A DNA stretch of 64,000 nucleotides, taken from assembly GCA_021792255.1 (NCBI GenBank), contig JAJYUZ010000001.1, positions 124,001 through 188,000 of the forward strand, in the 5' to 3' direction. Within the stretch, counting starts at the first letter, position 1, and every line of letters begins with the position of its first letter. Shown one piece after another: positions 17,234 to 26,515 of this stretch. Both the position numbers and the translations under genes were made by a program. This DNA is from Thermoplasmata archaeon. GTDB lineage: Archaea; Thermoplasmatota; Thermoplasmata; Thermoplasmatales; GCA-001856825. The notes below the pieces were generated by a model. It saw only the letters and a list, made by a program, of their open reading frames with translations, ran no database searches and had not been told where the DNA came from.

Positions 17234-20200
17234 AGTCCTCCAGTGTTTTGAAGTTATTGTCCCTTGCCTCGAAAATTGAATTTACAGACTCTCTCATTAT
17301 CTTTATTCTCTGCCTTATGTAGTTGCTTACCTCATACTTGTTTGTGATGTCATAACTTGTGTCGAGATACTTTGTGATGTTCCCGCGATGAACAGTTCCT
17401 ATCAGTTTGGTCCCACACTTTCTGCACTTTCCTGAGATGGGCAATCTCCTGTATATTTGGTTACAGCTGGTACACCTGAAAGTTTGAGAACCGAACTTAT
17501 TGAGATTTCCCATGATGTCCGGAATGAAATGAGACTTGAGGATTCTCTCGGCCATGTCTGAAGCATCGACAGCCCTCAACTTACGTGCTAGGTCGAGAGT
17601 GATCTCAAGTTTTTCTTCCATGCTGGGAATACTCTTGTAGCTGGAACTTAGAGTCCCAAGATTTATGGACGGAGTGTCATCGGTGAATTGACATTTTGGA
17701 AACGATTCCCCATCCTTGACCCTCATTCCGGTCGTTATTACGTATTTTGTAATTTCAGATGGATCCGGGAATGTTGCGGTCATCTCTAGCAGTTCTAATG
17801 GGTATTCCCCAGTTATATCGAGATTCAATGCTTCTTTGTCAATTTCGGTTGGGTCTATTCTTAGAGACAGAACCAGAGGTGCGTCCATCATGCTTCCTCT
17901 AGAGTTTGGTAAATAGTCCAGCGAGAAGTTCAACAATCCGTCCAAAAGTAGCATAATCGAATCCTCGTCTCCATCGCAGTTTCTTCTCTTGGCTGCGTGG
18001 AAGAAGGGATGAGCATAACATACATCTCCGTCGGTATACCCGATTATTCTACCTAGTATGCCTCCGGAAGTATGAGGCGCCAGCCCGATAATAAGAGCAC
18101 CTATGAGATCTTCCTTGCTTTTTGCTTCGTAAAATGGATTCAAAAAATAGAATTTCTGGAGGAGCTGGTCAATGTAATTTGATACTCGAAGAAGGTAATC
18201 TCCCGCCTTTTTGCTTGGAACGATGTCTTGGGGGAACAGCTCAACTATTTGGGTGACGTCGACCAGCTCATTCCCCCTGTAGTCTGAAGCATATCCGAGA
18301 ATCTTTGCCTTTTCAGTAGTCAAGCCTATCTCGTCAAGTCTAGCGTGTGTCAAGGGAACATCAGACATGTCGAATCGACACGTCCCATCCTTGAAGGGAT
18401 ATACCGAATTGATTGCCCTGAGTATTCCTTTCTCAATCGGTTCTGGCGTTTTGTGTGACGACGTCAAGCCCCTCACGCCATTGACCTTTTTTGGAATTGC
18501 TACAGATAGTTGATCCCCCTTAACGCGAAGCGACTCGGAAATGTTTATATCAAATTCTTTTGTCTTTCCAGTGGGAGTGGTGTGTGAGCCACACTTTTCA
18601 CAAATGTTTCTGAAAGAAATATTACCACACTCAGGACACTGTCTTACCTGCATTTCAGGGCCGAGTAGTTCGTTATACTGATTTAGGTCCCTTCTGTTCT
18701 TCTGTACATTCCCAATAGGGAATAATACATGAACCGGAGGATTCATCTTTCTCTCCTCCGCCTTTTCCGGTCTTCCCATCCTTGCTCCTATTCTAGTAGA
18801 TCCCTTCGGGTATATTGGAAATCCTGCAAGTGAATTTACGACCCCCATTACATCGCCTCCAGACATTTTTTTTGTGGGCGTTGGTTTACCATCTCTGACT
18901 TCAAACCCCAGAGGGACTAGCAAGCTCCTATAATTCTTTACTCTTATTTTGTCGTATAAATCGAATTCACAGAGAAGGTCAGATAGGAATCTCTTGCTGA
19001 AATCCGTAGCAGGCAATTCTAGCGAACCGTTATTGACTAAAGAATCATTTTCCAGTATTTCCGAAAAGAGCTGGAGGTCTTCCAAGCTTACGTCGTGCCA
19101 TAGATATGTAAAAGATGGGTGTAGAGGAATCTTGTGGACGAGTGACGCTTCAACCGCATCATTTTCGGAGCTGATTCCTGGGATGAATCCTACCTTTTTC
19201 AGGCAAATTTGTCTCCACCAGGATTCAGTAAACGCACCAGGAAAGATGACCTTATTATTTTCTATGAATTCACCGAAAGAGATCATAATTTCTCCAAGAT
19301 CGACTATTTCTCGTATCTTATCGCTTATCGCGTTGAACGATTGGGCGTCTTTAAGAGTGACAAGGCTTCCCGATTCTAGTAGGACTGTCGGACCCTCCAA
19401 ATTACTGTTGGCCACAACTGCGCCTGCTTTTCCAGGTCTTTCCATCTTTATTTGGGTACCCAATGCTATGAAATCGTCCAGTATCTTCATTGTAATCGGA
19501 TTTATTGCAACTGCGGCCAGGCCGGTATTTCTCGATCTTCCATATCTAAGTCTAAATCCACCTTTTCTCGATGGATATGACAAAGCAGGTCTACCCGCAA
19601 GCATTTCCTTTAGGTAGTTCGAATTGGGGGAGAGATTTTTTTCTTCCTTCTTCTCAGACGAGAAAGTCCAGCCTTCGAGACCAAAGGTTCTGACATACTT
19701 TTTGAGCTTTGGACCTTTCAATATAAGTCCTTCTGCTATGACTAGTGCCATTCCACCTCTTAACCTGTTAGTTTCGACGTCTGGAAGGTTCCGGTGTCCC
19801 GTAATTTCTGTTTCCTCTGTTCCCTCTCCAGTTATGCAAACGGGAGAACCAGCAACCGCTGTCTCAATCTCTTCTATCGTCGGGACATACTGAAGGTGTT
19901 GCACTCTAGCATACAAGGGAATTTCTTCCTTACAACGCTCGGTTTCTTCTCGGCTGGCAATGTACTTCCCAATCCCGAACTTTCTCCTGAGGAGATCACC
20001 AATGAAAACACTCAGTGCTTGCGCGGTTCCACCAGCACTACGAATAGGTCCAGAGTAGTAGATCGCAAGGAAAGAATCGCCACTTCGGTGTTTTATTTTG
20101 ACCCCAGTTATACCTTCAAGCGGTGCCACTAGAATCCCCTCAGTCAAAATCGCAAGGGCTACTCTTATTCCCTTTTCAATCCTAATCTCATCTGGTCCAT

Positions 20201-20456
20201 CGTAATTCTCTGAAACAGAAATAGCTGCTTCGATTGCTACTCTCTCCCTGTCGTACTTCTTAGAAAGATTTTTTATTATTTCTGATGCTTCAATACCAGT
20301 GAGTGCCTGAACCCTGCCGGCTAGGTCTTCGGCCTGGGGTACTTCCACTTTAGTTTCACAGTCTTTTCCCTGAGCTCTAGCCTTCCCGGCTATTTCGTAT
20401 TGGAGGCTCGACCTATTCTTAAGCGTTTTAAAATAGTTCTCGAGCTCTTCGGACAT
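17220..20456 (-). CDS. polC: DNA polymerase D large subunit (DP2)
   Basis: 1078 residues, catalytic subunit of the euryarchaeal replicative polymerase. The catalytic acidic block NCDGDED is at residues 826-832, followed by LPNSRGSMMDAPLVLS; zinc knuckles are CPECG/CEKCG (about 605-625) and CTSC/CRKCG near the C-terminus (about 1005-1030). The N-terminal block AYLQGIDHI-type region is replaced by the DP2 GGTAQALSVFIGDLLRR signature. No intein interrupts it, although DP2 often carries one. Starts after rnhB with a 33-base gap and overlaps the GPN gene. Confidence 0.95.
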   Translation of the reverse strand: MSEELENYFKTLKNRSSLQYEIAGKARAQGKDCETKVEVPQAEDLAGRVQALTGIEASEIIKNLSKKYDRERVAIEAAISVSENYDGPDEIRIEKGIRVALAILTEGILVAPLEGITGVKIKHRSGDSFLAIYYSGPIRSAGGTAQALSVFIGDLLRRKFGIGKYIASREETERCKEEIPLYARVQHLQYVPTIEEIETAVAGSPVCITGEGTEETEITGHRNLPDVETNRLRGGMALVIAEGLILKGPKLKKYVRTFGLEGWTFSSEKKEEKNLSPNSNYLKEMLAGRPALSYPSRKGGFRLRYGRSRNTGLAAVAINPITMKILDDFIALGTQIKMERPGKAGAVVANSNLEGPTVLLESGSLVTLKDAQSFNAISDKIREIVDLGEIMISFGEFIENNKVIFPGAFTESWWRQICLKKVGFIPGISSENDAVEASLVHKIPLHPSFTYLWHDVSLEDLQLFSEILENDSLVNNGSLELPATDFSKRFLSDLLCEFDLYDKIRVKNYRSLLVPLGFEVRDGKPTPTKKMSGGDVMGVVNSLAGFPIYPKGSTRIGARMGRPEKAEERKMNPPVHVLFPIGNVQKNRRDLNQYNELLGPEMQVRQCPECGNISFRNICEKCGSHTTPTGKTKEFDINISESLRVKGDQLSVAIPKKVNGVRGLTSSHKTPEPIEKGILRAINSVYPFKDGTCRFDMSDVPLTHARLDEIGLTTEKAKILGYASDYRGNELVDVTQIVELFPQDIVPSKKAGDYLLRVSNYIDQLLQKFYFLNPFYEAKSKEDLIGALIIGLAPHTSGGILGRIIGYTDGDVCYAHPFFHAAKRRNCDGDEDSIMLLLDGLLNFSLDYLPNSRGSMMDAPLVLSLRIDPTEIDKEALNLDITGEYPLELLEMTATFPDPSEITKYVITTGMRVKDGESFPKCQFTDDTPSINLGTLSSSYKSIPSMEEKLEITLDLARKLRAVDASDMAERILKSHFIPDIMGNLNKFGSQTFRCTSCNQIYRRLPISGKCRKCGTKLIGTVHRGNITKYLDTSYDITNKYEVSNYIRQRIKIMRESVNSIFEARDNNFKTLEDFDDT

Positions 20457-20489
20457 CGGAGTACTTATTTGATATTAGAATAAATAATT

Positions 20490-21104
20490 TCAATAATCAT
20501 CTAAGGTTGATGTTATCGTGTTAACGGTCTTCCATGACTTTCTTACGTGGGGTGGCAATCTCCCGTTTTTCCTGAAATAGTTCTTCAAAAACGCAATAGT
20601 CCTCTCATCAGACGGATATCCCGAACCAAAATCACCAATTTCTATTTTTATCTTCGAAATCTCTTTTTCCCTAGTGACTTTGGCGATTATGGACGCGGCA
20701 GATACGAGTGGATAGTTGACGTCTGCTTTGTGTTCAGCTATGATGTCGATGTTTCCGCTCAGTTGAGTCAGAAGCTTGGCAAATCTTTCTTCGTTTACGT
20801 CAGGACAGTCTACTATGTATTCATTATCGGGTCTAATCATTTTTGAGATGGTCTTTGCTTCCAACAGGTTGAGTTCTTTTTTTAGCGTCGACTCATCAAT
20901 GATTTCCTCATCGACGATTACGTATTCCACTGAAGCCGCCGATTTCATTATCTGATCAAACATCCGTTCTCTTATCGGTTCAGAAATAGTCTTTGAATCC
21001 TTCACCCCTATTTTCTTCATCGAATCTGGATCACCACAGACAACGGCCACTACCATCGGTCCGATCACTGGACCTCTTCCAGCCTCATCACACCCACACT
21101 GCAT
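20490..21104 (-). CDS. rnhB: Ribonuclease HII
   Basis: 204 residues. The catalytic DEAGRGPVIGPMV is at residues 6-18 (Asp6, Glu7), the middle Asp in EYIVDCPDV, and the HKADVNYPLVSAASIIAKV block supplies the last acidic residue and the conserved Lys. It cuts RNA in RNA-DNA hybrids, including single ribonucleotides left by replication. It precedes polC by 33 bases, likely an operon of replication genes. Confidence 0.95.
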   Translation of the reverse strand: MQCGCDEAGRGPVIGPMVVAVVCGDPDSMKKIGVKDSKTISEPIRERMFDQIMKSAASVEYVIVDEEIIDESTLKKELNLLEAKTISKMIRPDNEYIVDCPDVNEERFAKLLTQLSGNIDIIAEHKADVNYPLVSAASIIAKVTREKEISKIKIEIGDFGSGYPSDERTIAFLKNYFRKNGRLPPHVRKSWKTVNTITSTLDDY

Positions 21105-21179
21105 CTTAAATCGTATCCACTTCTGCTCTATTATCTTAATGTAATAAGTATTCTTTTAGTATCATTGTTTAGAGACTCA

Positions 21180-22109
21180 TCACGGAATAAGTACCGAATT
21201 TTCCAAAGAAATTCCGTCATTCTCTTTGAGCTCTCGATCACTCGTAAAATTGATCTTCCCATATTCAGTCTCGACCAAATAATTATTCTTTATTCCCCTT
21301 TCTCTGTAGATTATTTTAATCTTAGTAGATCCACCTATCAAGACTTTTGAAGGGTGGATTGCATAGCTCGATTCCCCCTTTTGGTACAGGTTGTACCCAA
21401 GAATACGAGCAATACCAGCAGTCTTTGGATGATTCAGTATCTCTTCTTTCTTTCCCTCATCCAGTATCGTACCTTCGTCTAGAATTGCGATTGTGTCTCC
21501 CAGAATTTCGGCATCTGCTAGATCGTGTGTCACATAAATTATTGAGATGTTAAACTTCTGCTGAATGTCCTTAATGTACCATCTCATCACGTTTCTGAGG
21601 AAAGAATCCAGTGAAGACAGAGGTTCGTCCATCAATATGAGATCCGGTCCCGTCACCAGAGTTCGGGCAAGGGAGACCAGTTGTTTCTCTCCTCCACTTA
21701 GCTGTGAGGGAAACTTTCGAAGGTGGTCTTCAATGTCTAGAACCTTGCTAATCTCCACAACTTTTCTATTGATTTCTTTCACATCTTTAGTTCTTATCCT
21801 AAGTCCATAGGCTATATTCTCTGCTACGTTCATTGAGTAAAATAATCCCAAATCCTGGAAAACAAATCCGATATTTCTGTCCTCTATGCGCAAATGGGTT
21901 ATGTTCTTCTCGTCTTTGAATATGGAACCAGAATCGGGTTCGATAATACCCGCTATGCAGTTCAGAATACTCGTTTTTCCGCTACCGGAAGCACCTAAGA
22001 TTACTTTGATTTCCTTTTCCTTTAGTCTAAAGCTTACGTTCTTTAGGGTGTCCAACCCTCCGATCTTCTTTGAAACACCTTCGAGCCTAAGCTTGTCCAA
22101 CTGCACCAC
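21180..22109 (-). CDS. thiQ: Thiamine ABC transporter ATP-binding protein
   Basis: 309 residues. Walker A GASGSGKTS is near residue 39, the ABC signature LSGGEKQLVSLARTL near 133 and Walker B LILMDEPLSSLD near 155, with the switch His in YVTHDLADA. A C-terminal extension of about 80 residues resembles a TOBE-like domain. Third gene of thiBPQ; its start overlaps thiP by 23 bases. Assignment to thiamine comes from the riboswitch and the binding protein rather than from the ATPase itself. Confidence 0.85.
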   Translation of the reverse strand: MVQLDKLRLEGVSKKIGGLDTLKNVSFRLKEKEIKVILGASGSGKTSILNCIAGIIEPDSGSIFKDEKNITHLRIEDRNIGFVFQDLGLFYSMNVAENIAYGLRIRTKDVKEINRKVVEISKVLDIEDHLRKFPSQLSGGEKQLVSLARTLVTGPDLILMDEPLSSLDSFLRNVMRWYIKDIQQKFNISIIYVTHDLADAEILGDTIAILDEGTILDEGKKEEILNHPKTAGIARILGYNLYQKGESSYAIHPSKVLIGGSTKIKIIYRERGIKNNYLVETEYGKINFTSDRELKENDGISLENSVLIP

Positions 22110-23589
22110 TCTTTCCTAACTGGTTTATAACGAAAGAGGAAATAAATATTACAATAAGGAAAATCTCGGTTAGATAATAAGTATCTCTGATGTCCCTCAG
22201 GAGCAGCAATTTGTAGATGCCTACAGTAATGGTCTCTGTAGATGCAGTATAGACGGTAACGATTGACGAAAATTCTCCCAATACGGTAATGAACATCAAT
22301 GATAGAATCGTTGAAACCTCCCATTTAATGCGCGGCAGCTGAACCTTGAAGAACGTTGAAAACGTTGAATCACCCAACGTTTTGGAGGAATAAGTTTCCG
22401 ATAGGGGAATCGTGTCTACTGCTTGGGACATCATTCGGATGTTCAGCGGGACTACGATCACAGTGAAAATCAGGATGATGAGCAGGCTTGTTGGAATGTA
22501 ATCGCCATAGACCAGAAAGTACGACAATGCTAAAGTCACTGGTGAAAAGATGAGTGGGAGCAGGATTAGAAACTGATTCCTGAAAGAGAACCGGTAAACG
22601 ACTATGACGATTGAAATCATAAATGCAATGAAGGTGCTGACAAAGGAGAAAACGAGGGTATTACCCAGAAGTATGGCCATTGAAATCTGAAGTTTCCTGG
22701 TCATTTCTACAACACTGATTTGCCATAACGGGTATTTTATGAACATCCCGAGCAGTGGGGTAAGTGCGAAAATTAGAAAAGCAACGAGTCCAAGGAGAGC
22801 TATAGAGTTGTATCGGCGAAGTGGAGGAGGCAGGCTTGAGTCATTTCTTCTAGATTTTGACTGTATTGAAAGATACGCGTAGAGAGGAACCACGAGAATG
22901 ACAACTTGTAGAAGTCCGAGGAAGGAAGCAGTAGAAAACGGGAACTGAGAAAATGCAGGAAAGACGTTTTTAAATTCATAGATCATGACTTCCATCGTCG
23001 AAAAAGATGGACCTCCGATAATCAACGGAAGGCTGAAACCCTCGAATGATAATATGAAAGAAAGTATCCCTCCAAGCATACCTCCTCTAAGGGAGTTCGG
23101 GAGATAGAATCTGGTGACTACCTGTGAATCATTTGCGCCGATGACCTTTGCAGAGTAAACTTCTCTGATGCTTGTAGAATTTCCGGTTGAATATGCAAGA
23201 ACGGCAATCAACGGCGCATTATATATGACATTGCCATAGATAATCTCCCAAAATCTAGATGAATATCCAAAGAGTGAGATGATCCCGAGTGCCATTATTA
23301 TTCCAGGCAAGACGTAGGTTACCAAAAGCAGCGAGATAATGACGTTCTTAAATCTCCCATTATAGATGATCAATAGGATACCAAACAGCAGACCAGTTCC
23401 AAGTGATATCGCAGTGGATATCGAGGCCTGCAGAAAAGATTGTCTTATTGACGCTGAAAGTACACTCAAGAAAAGTCTAGAGGGGGACACGCGGATAGAG
23501 TAGTAGACCAGAAAAATCAACGGAACTATGACTACTATGACGGCATAAACGGCGACGTAGATTAAAGGAATGGACCTGTCATGCCTCAA
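22087..23589 (-). CDS. thiP: Thiamine ABC transporter permease, two-domain form
   Basis: 500 residues with about 12 membrane segments and two permease halves (residues ~1-250 and ~260-500), as in ThiP and the iron FbpB permeases. EAA-type loops are seen as AKVIGANDSQVVTRFYLPNSLRGGM in the first half and SKTLGDSTFSTFFKVQLPRI in the second, where the ATPase docks. It overlaps thiB by 11 bases and thiQ by 23, so all three are co-translated. Confidence 0.88.
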   Translation of the reverse strand: MRHDRSIPLIYVAVYAVIVVIVPLIFLVYYSIRVSPSRLFLSVLSASIRQSFLQASISTAISLGTGLLFGILLIIYNGRFKNVIISLLLVTYVLPGIIMALGIISLFGYSSRFWEIIYGNVIYNAPLIAVLAYSTGNSTSIREVYSAKVIGANDSQVVTRFYLPNSLRGGMLGGILSFILSFEGFSLPLIIGGPSFSTMEVMIYEFKNVFPAFSQFPFSTASFLGLLQVVILVVPLYAYLSIQSKSRRNDSSLPPPLRRYNSIALLGLVAFLIFALTPLLGMFIKYPLWQISVVEMTRKLQISMAILLGNTLVFSFVSTFIAFMISIVIVVYRFSFRNQFLILLPLIFSPVTLALSYFLVYGDYIPTSLLIILIFTVIVVPLNIRMMSQAVDTIPLSETYSSKTLGDSTFSTFFKVQLPRIKWEVSTILSLMFITVLGEFSSIVTVYTASTETITVGIYKLLLLRDIRDTYYLTEIFLIVIFISSFVINQLGKSGAVGQA

Positions 23590-24679
23590 TGGAACTCCAC
23601 TCTAGGGACAACGCCGCTATCTCTTTTGCAGCTACGGTCATATTCAGGAACGAATTCAGAGGGATTATAGAAGAAACGGGAGGATTCAAGGAGTAAACAG
23701 TGGGCAGAGACACATCTAAATTTGCGGGATAAGTCCATTCGTTCAGGGGAATCAGATTTTGAACATTCTTTCCTAGCAGCCAATTCACAAATTCTTCATC
23801 GATACTCTTGTATTTCGAAGAGTTTAGGATTCCAGCCCCTAGAACCTGCATCCACGCGTAGCTCCTTCCTTTATAGTGAAAAGCCGTTGTGCCTATTGCG
23901 GAGTAATTGAAATAAGCATTATACGCAGGATCAGTGGCATAAGAGAAGAACATCTGCTTCGATCCACTCTCAAACAATGAGAAGCCAGAATCCCAGTCCT
24001 GAGTAATTTGAATTCCCTTAGAGACGTTCCAGAATGAAGTCCAGTTTTGGTTCAGAATTCCTTGATAAAACGCCACCTGCCCTAACAGAAAATCCTCCCC
24101 ATTTATGCTGGTGGTCGGATTCTCAAGAATGTATTGATTCGCGATTGTTGCGTTCGTGAGGTCCGCGAAAGACAGATTTCCAAGAATCGTAGAGTTGATT
24201 GGACCTGAAAAATTGTAGTCCGTGGTCAGAGGCGAATATTCGTAGGGGATAACGTATCCAGAAGACTGAAGGTAGGTCGACAGCGTACCATTGATATACG
24301 ACTCGTTGCTTACGTTGAAACGGTACAAGAGTCCGCTGCCTGCAGCAAGGTAGGAATCTATATTGTTCAGCCCAATTACGATATCGTATCCACTACCTTT
24401 GGTCTGTAGGATCTGGTCGTACAGGTCGCCAGAAGCGTTCACAATGTTGATCTTAACGTGATACCAATTTTCAAAATTGCCGATTATGTACTTTAGCGTT
24501 TGATTTGGGTGCGCCCCATATTGGAAAAAGGAACTATAAGTCAAAACATTGATCGTCGGCTCCTTTGAAGGCGCAAACTGTGGATATACTACGTAAACCA
24601 TTGCTGCCGCAACTATTACAATTCCAACTATGATAAATACGGTATAGTTGGCCTTTTTCTTTATTATCGTGTCACTCAT
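23579..24679 (-). CDS. thiB: Thiamine-binding lipoprotein/membrane-anchored substrate-binding protein
   Basis: 366 residues. An N-terminal membrane anchor (residues ~11-31) is followed by a periplasmic-type binding domain. It follows bacterial ThiB closely: NVLTYSSFFQYG, DIVIGLNNIDSY, VIPYEYSPLTTDYN, ENPTTS, FFSYATDPAYNAYF and LNEWTYPAN correspond to the ThiB blocks that hold thiamine. No lipobox Cys, so it is held by the transmembrane helix and faces outside. The operon is controlled by the TPP riboswitch directly upstream. Confidence 0.88.
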   Translation of the reverse strand: MSDTIIKKKANYTVFIIVGIVIVAAAMVYVVYPQFAPSKEPTINVLTYSSFFQYGAHPNQTLKYIIGNFENWYHVKINIVNASGDLYDQILQTKGSGYDIVIGLNNIDSYLAAGSGLLYRFNVSNESYINGTLSTYLQSSGYVIPYEYSPLTTDYNFSGPINSTILGNLSFADLTNATIANQYILENPTTSINGEDFLLGQVAFYQGILNQNWTSFWNVSKGIQITQDWDSGFSLFESGSKQMFFSYATDPAYNAYFNYSAIGTTAFHYKGRSYAWMQVLGAGILNSSKYKSIDEEFVNWLLGKNVQNLIPLNEWTYPANLDVSLPTVYSLNPPVSSIIPLNSFLNMTVAAKEIAALSLEWSSIEA

Positions 24680-24682
24680 TTT

Positions 24683-24770
24683 TTTCCCTCCGCCAGTATT
24701 ATCTGGGTCAGGTTCGTTGGGTCGATCTTCTCGATCCTCTCAGCCCGCATAAGCGAGCTCCCCTGTAGGT
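24683..24770 (-). promoter_or_regulatory. TPP (THI-box) riboswitch
   Basis: On the minus strand, just before thiB, the conserved TPP aptamer blocks appear in order: GGGGAGCTCGC, a TTAT-capped hairpin, GCGGGCTGAGAGGATCG, then GAACCTGACCCAGATAATA and CTGGCGGAGGGAA. CUGAGA and GAACCUGA are the pyrimidine- and pyrophosphate-sensing cores. The last block GGAGGG is also the Shine-Dalgarno of thiB (ATG about seven bases on), so TPP binding should hide it and stop translation. TPP riboswitches are the only class long known in Thermoplasma. Confidence 0.9.
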
Positions 24771-24860
24771 CTTTATCGAAACGACGTATAAAATTATTTT
24801 GAATTTTGGTCACAAATAGTCTCACTATATTACAACTGGAAAATGCGTACAATTTGGATA

Positions 24861-24871
24861 ACGTTTTATTA
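24861..24871 (+). promoter_or_regulatory. TATA-like box of guaB
   Basis: ACGTTTTATTA centred about 25 bases before the guaB ATG at 24891, so the transcript should begin at the start codon. The guaB and thiB promoters diverge from the same 211-base gap. Confidence 0.5.
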
Positions 24872-24890
24872 TCACATTCATTAATGTCCT

Positions 24891-26348
24891 ATGTTTCTTA
24901 CAAAGCTTGAAGATGCCAAAATGGGTTATACTTATGATGACGTTCTTTTGGTCCCTGGCCCTAGCAGAGTAGAACCCATTGGGGTGAACGTAGAATCGTC
25001 CCTGACGAGGCACATAAAGCTCAACATTCCAGTAGTCTCGTCGCCAATGGACACAGTTTCAGAGTCCGAAATGGCGATCGCTCTTGCCAGACTTGGTGGA
25101 ATTGGCATTATACATCGCAATAACAAAAAAGAAGTTCAGGTGGAAATGATTAAAAGGGTGAAGAGGGAAGAGGCCCTGATCATTAAAGACCTGTACACAG
25201 TGAGTCCGGACACTTCAATCCATGACGCAATCAAGCTGATGAGAGAGAAAAGAATTGCAGGACTTCCGGTAATTCTCGACAATAAACTAGTAGGGATCCT
25301 GACGAACAGGGACATAAGGTTTCTGAAGGGAAATGCACAGAAGGTCATGGATGTAATGACTAAACAAGTGATAACAGGAAATATCAATCTCTCCATGGAA
25401 CAGGCGTTAGATATAATGAACCAGAAAAAAATAGAAAAACTTCCACTGGTGGATGGTTCTGGAAATCTCGTGGGTCTTATAACTGCAAAGGATATACTAA
25501 AGAGAGAACAGGACCCCTTGGCGGTTAGAGACGAGGAGGGAAAACTCTTGGTGGGAGGAGCCATTGGTGCGTTCGACTTGGAACGTGCGAAAGCCCTGCA
25601 AGACGCTGGGGCTGACGTCATTGTCGTCGACAGTGCTCACGGTCATAATCTGAATTTAATAGACTCTGTCAAGAAACTGAGGAAGGTAATAGACATCGAT
25701 ATAATCGCGGGGAACATAGCGACTTCACAAGCTGCGGAAGACCTCATTTCAGCTGAAGTCGATGGTCTTAGAACAGGAGTTGGCCCAGGGTCAATATGCA
25801 CCACGAGGATAGTTGCTGGAATTGGGGTCCCTCAACTTACTGCGGTCGCTCAAGTGGCAGAGATGGCAGAGAGGCACGGTATTCCTGTCATAGCTGATGG
25901 GGGCATAAGATATTCTGGAGATATAGTGAAGGCAATAGCAGCCGGTGCGAGTAGTGTGATGCTAGGCTCCTTACTTGCAGGGACTGACGAGGCTCCTGGT
26001 ACAGAAATAAACATTTCAGGAAGGAGATACAAAACTTACCGAGGGATGGGCTCTCTTGGAGCGGTAATGGGAGGGGAGAGCGACAGATACGGCAAACTAG
26101 GCTCCGGCAAATTCGTACCGGAGGGAGTAGAAGGCGCAGTTCCGTACAAGGGTAAAGTAGCAGACACTGTTTTCCAACTAATTGGGGGGGTGAAGTCTGG
26201 CATGGGGTACACAGGGTCGCCAACAATCGCAAAGCTACGAGAGAACGCAAGATTTGTGATAGTGACGCAGGCAGGCATAATGGAGAGTCATCCACATAAT
26301 GTGATGCTTCTCAGTGAGCCACCAAACTACACTAACAGGAATTTCTAA
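24891..26348 (+). CDS. guaB: Inosine-5'-monophosphate dehydrogenase
   Basis: 485 residues, the full length with two CBS domains inserted (about 95-205). The catalytic loop [18 protein letters not shown] holds the nucleophilic Cys, the IMP-binding [10 protein letters not shown] and the MGSLGAV flap region follow. It oxidises IMP to XMP, the committed step to GMP. Leaderless ATG at 24891. Monocistronic; 167 bases of non-coding DNA separate it from the thermopsin gene. Confidence 0.95.
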   Translation: MFLTKLEDAKMGYTYDDVLLVPGPSRVEPIGVNVESSLTRHIKLNIPVVSSPMDTVSESEMAIALARLGGIGIIHRNNKKEVQVEMIKRVKREEALIIKDLYTVSPDTSIHDAIKLMREKRIAGLPVILDNKLVGILTNRDIRFLKGNAQKVMDVMTKQVITGNINLSMEQALDIMNQKKIEKLPLVDGSGNLVGLITAKDILKREQDPLAVRDEEGKLLVGGAIGAFDLERAKALQDAGADVIVVDSAHGHNLNLIDSVKKLRKVIDIDIIAGNIATSQAAEDLISAEVDGLRTGVGPGSICTTRIVAGIGVPQLTAVAQVAEMAERHGIPVIADGGIRYSGDIVKAIAAGASSVMLGSLLAGTDEAPGTEINISGRRYKTYRGMGSLGAVMGGESDRYGKLGSGKFVPEGVEGAVPYKGKVADTVFQLIGGVKSGMGYTGSPTIAKLRENARFVIVTQAGIMESHPHNVMLLSEPPNYTNRNF

Positions 26349-26515
26349 AGGAATCTACTTCTGGCTAAAAGAACAGATGCGGAAAAAGCCAATGTTTGAG
26401 CGACACCTCGAACCTAAGACTCAAGGTTCCCCTACGTATCGACTTGTCCGGGGTTTTTTGAACAAAGCAGGCGGTAAGAGCTATATTTTAAATTCCAATA
26501 GGTGACCCCAAAGAT

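Noticed and set aside
18949..19617. 222-codon open frame on the plus strand
   Set aside because: It lies fully antisense within polC, which has clear motifs; it resembles no family and has no ribosome-binding site.
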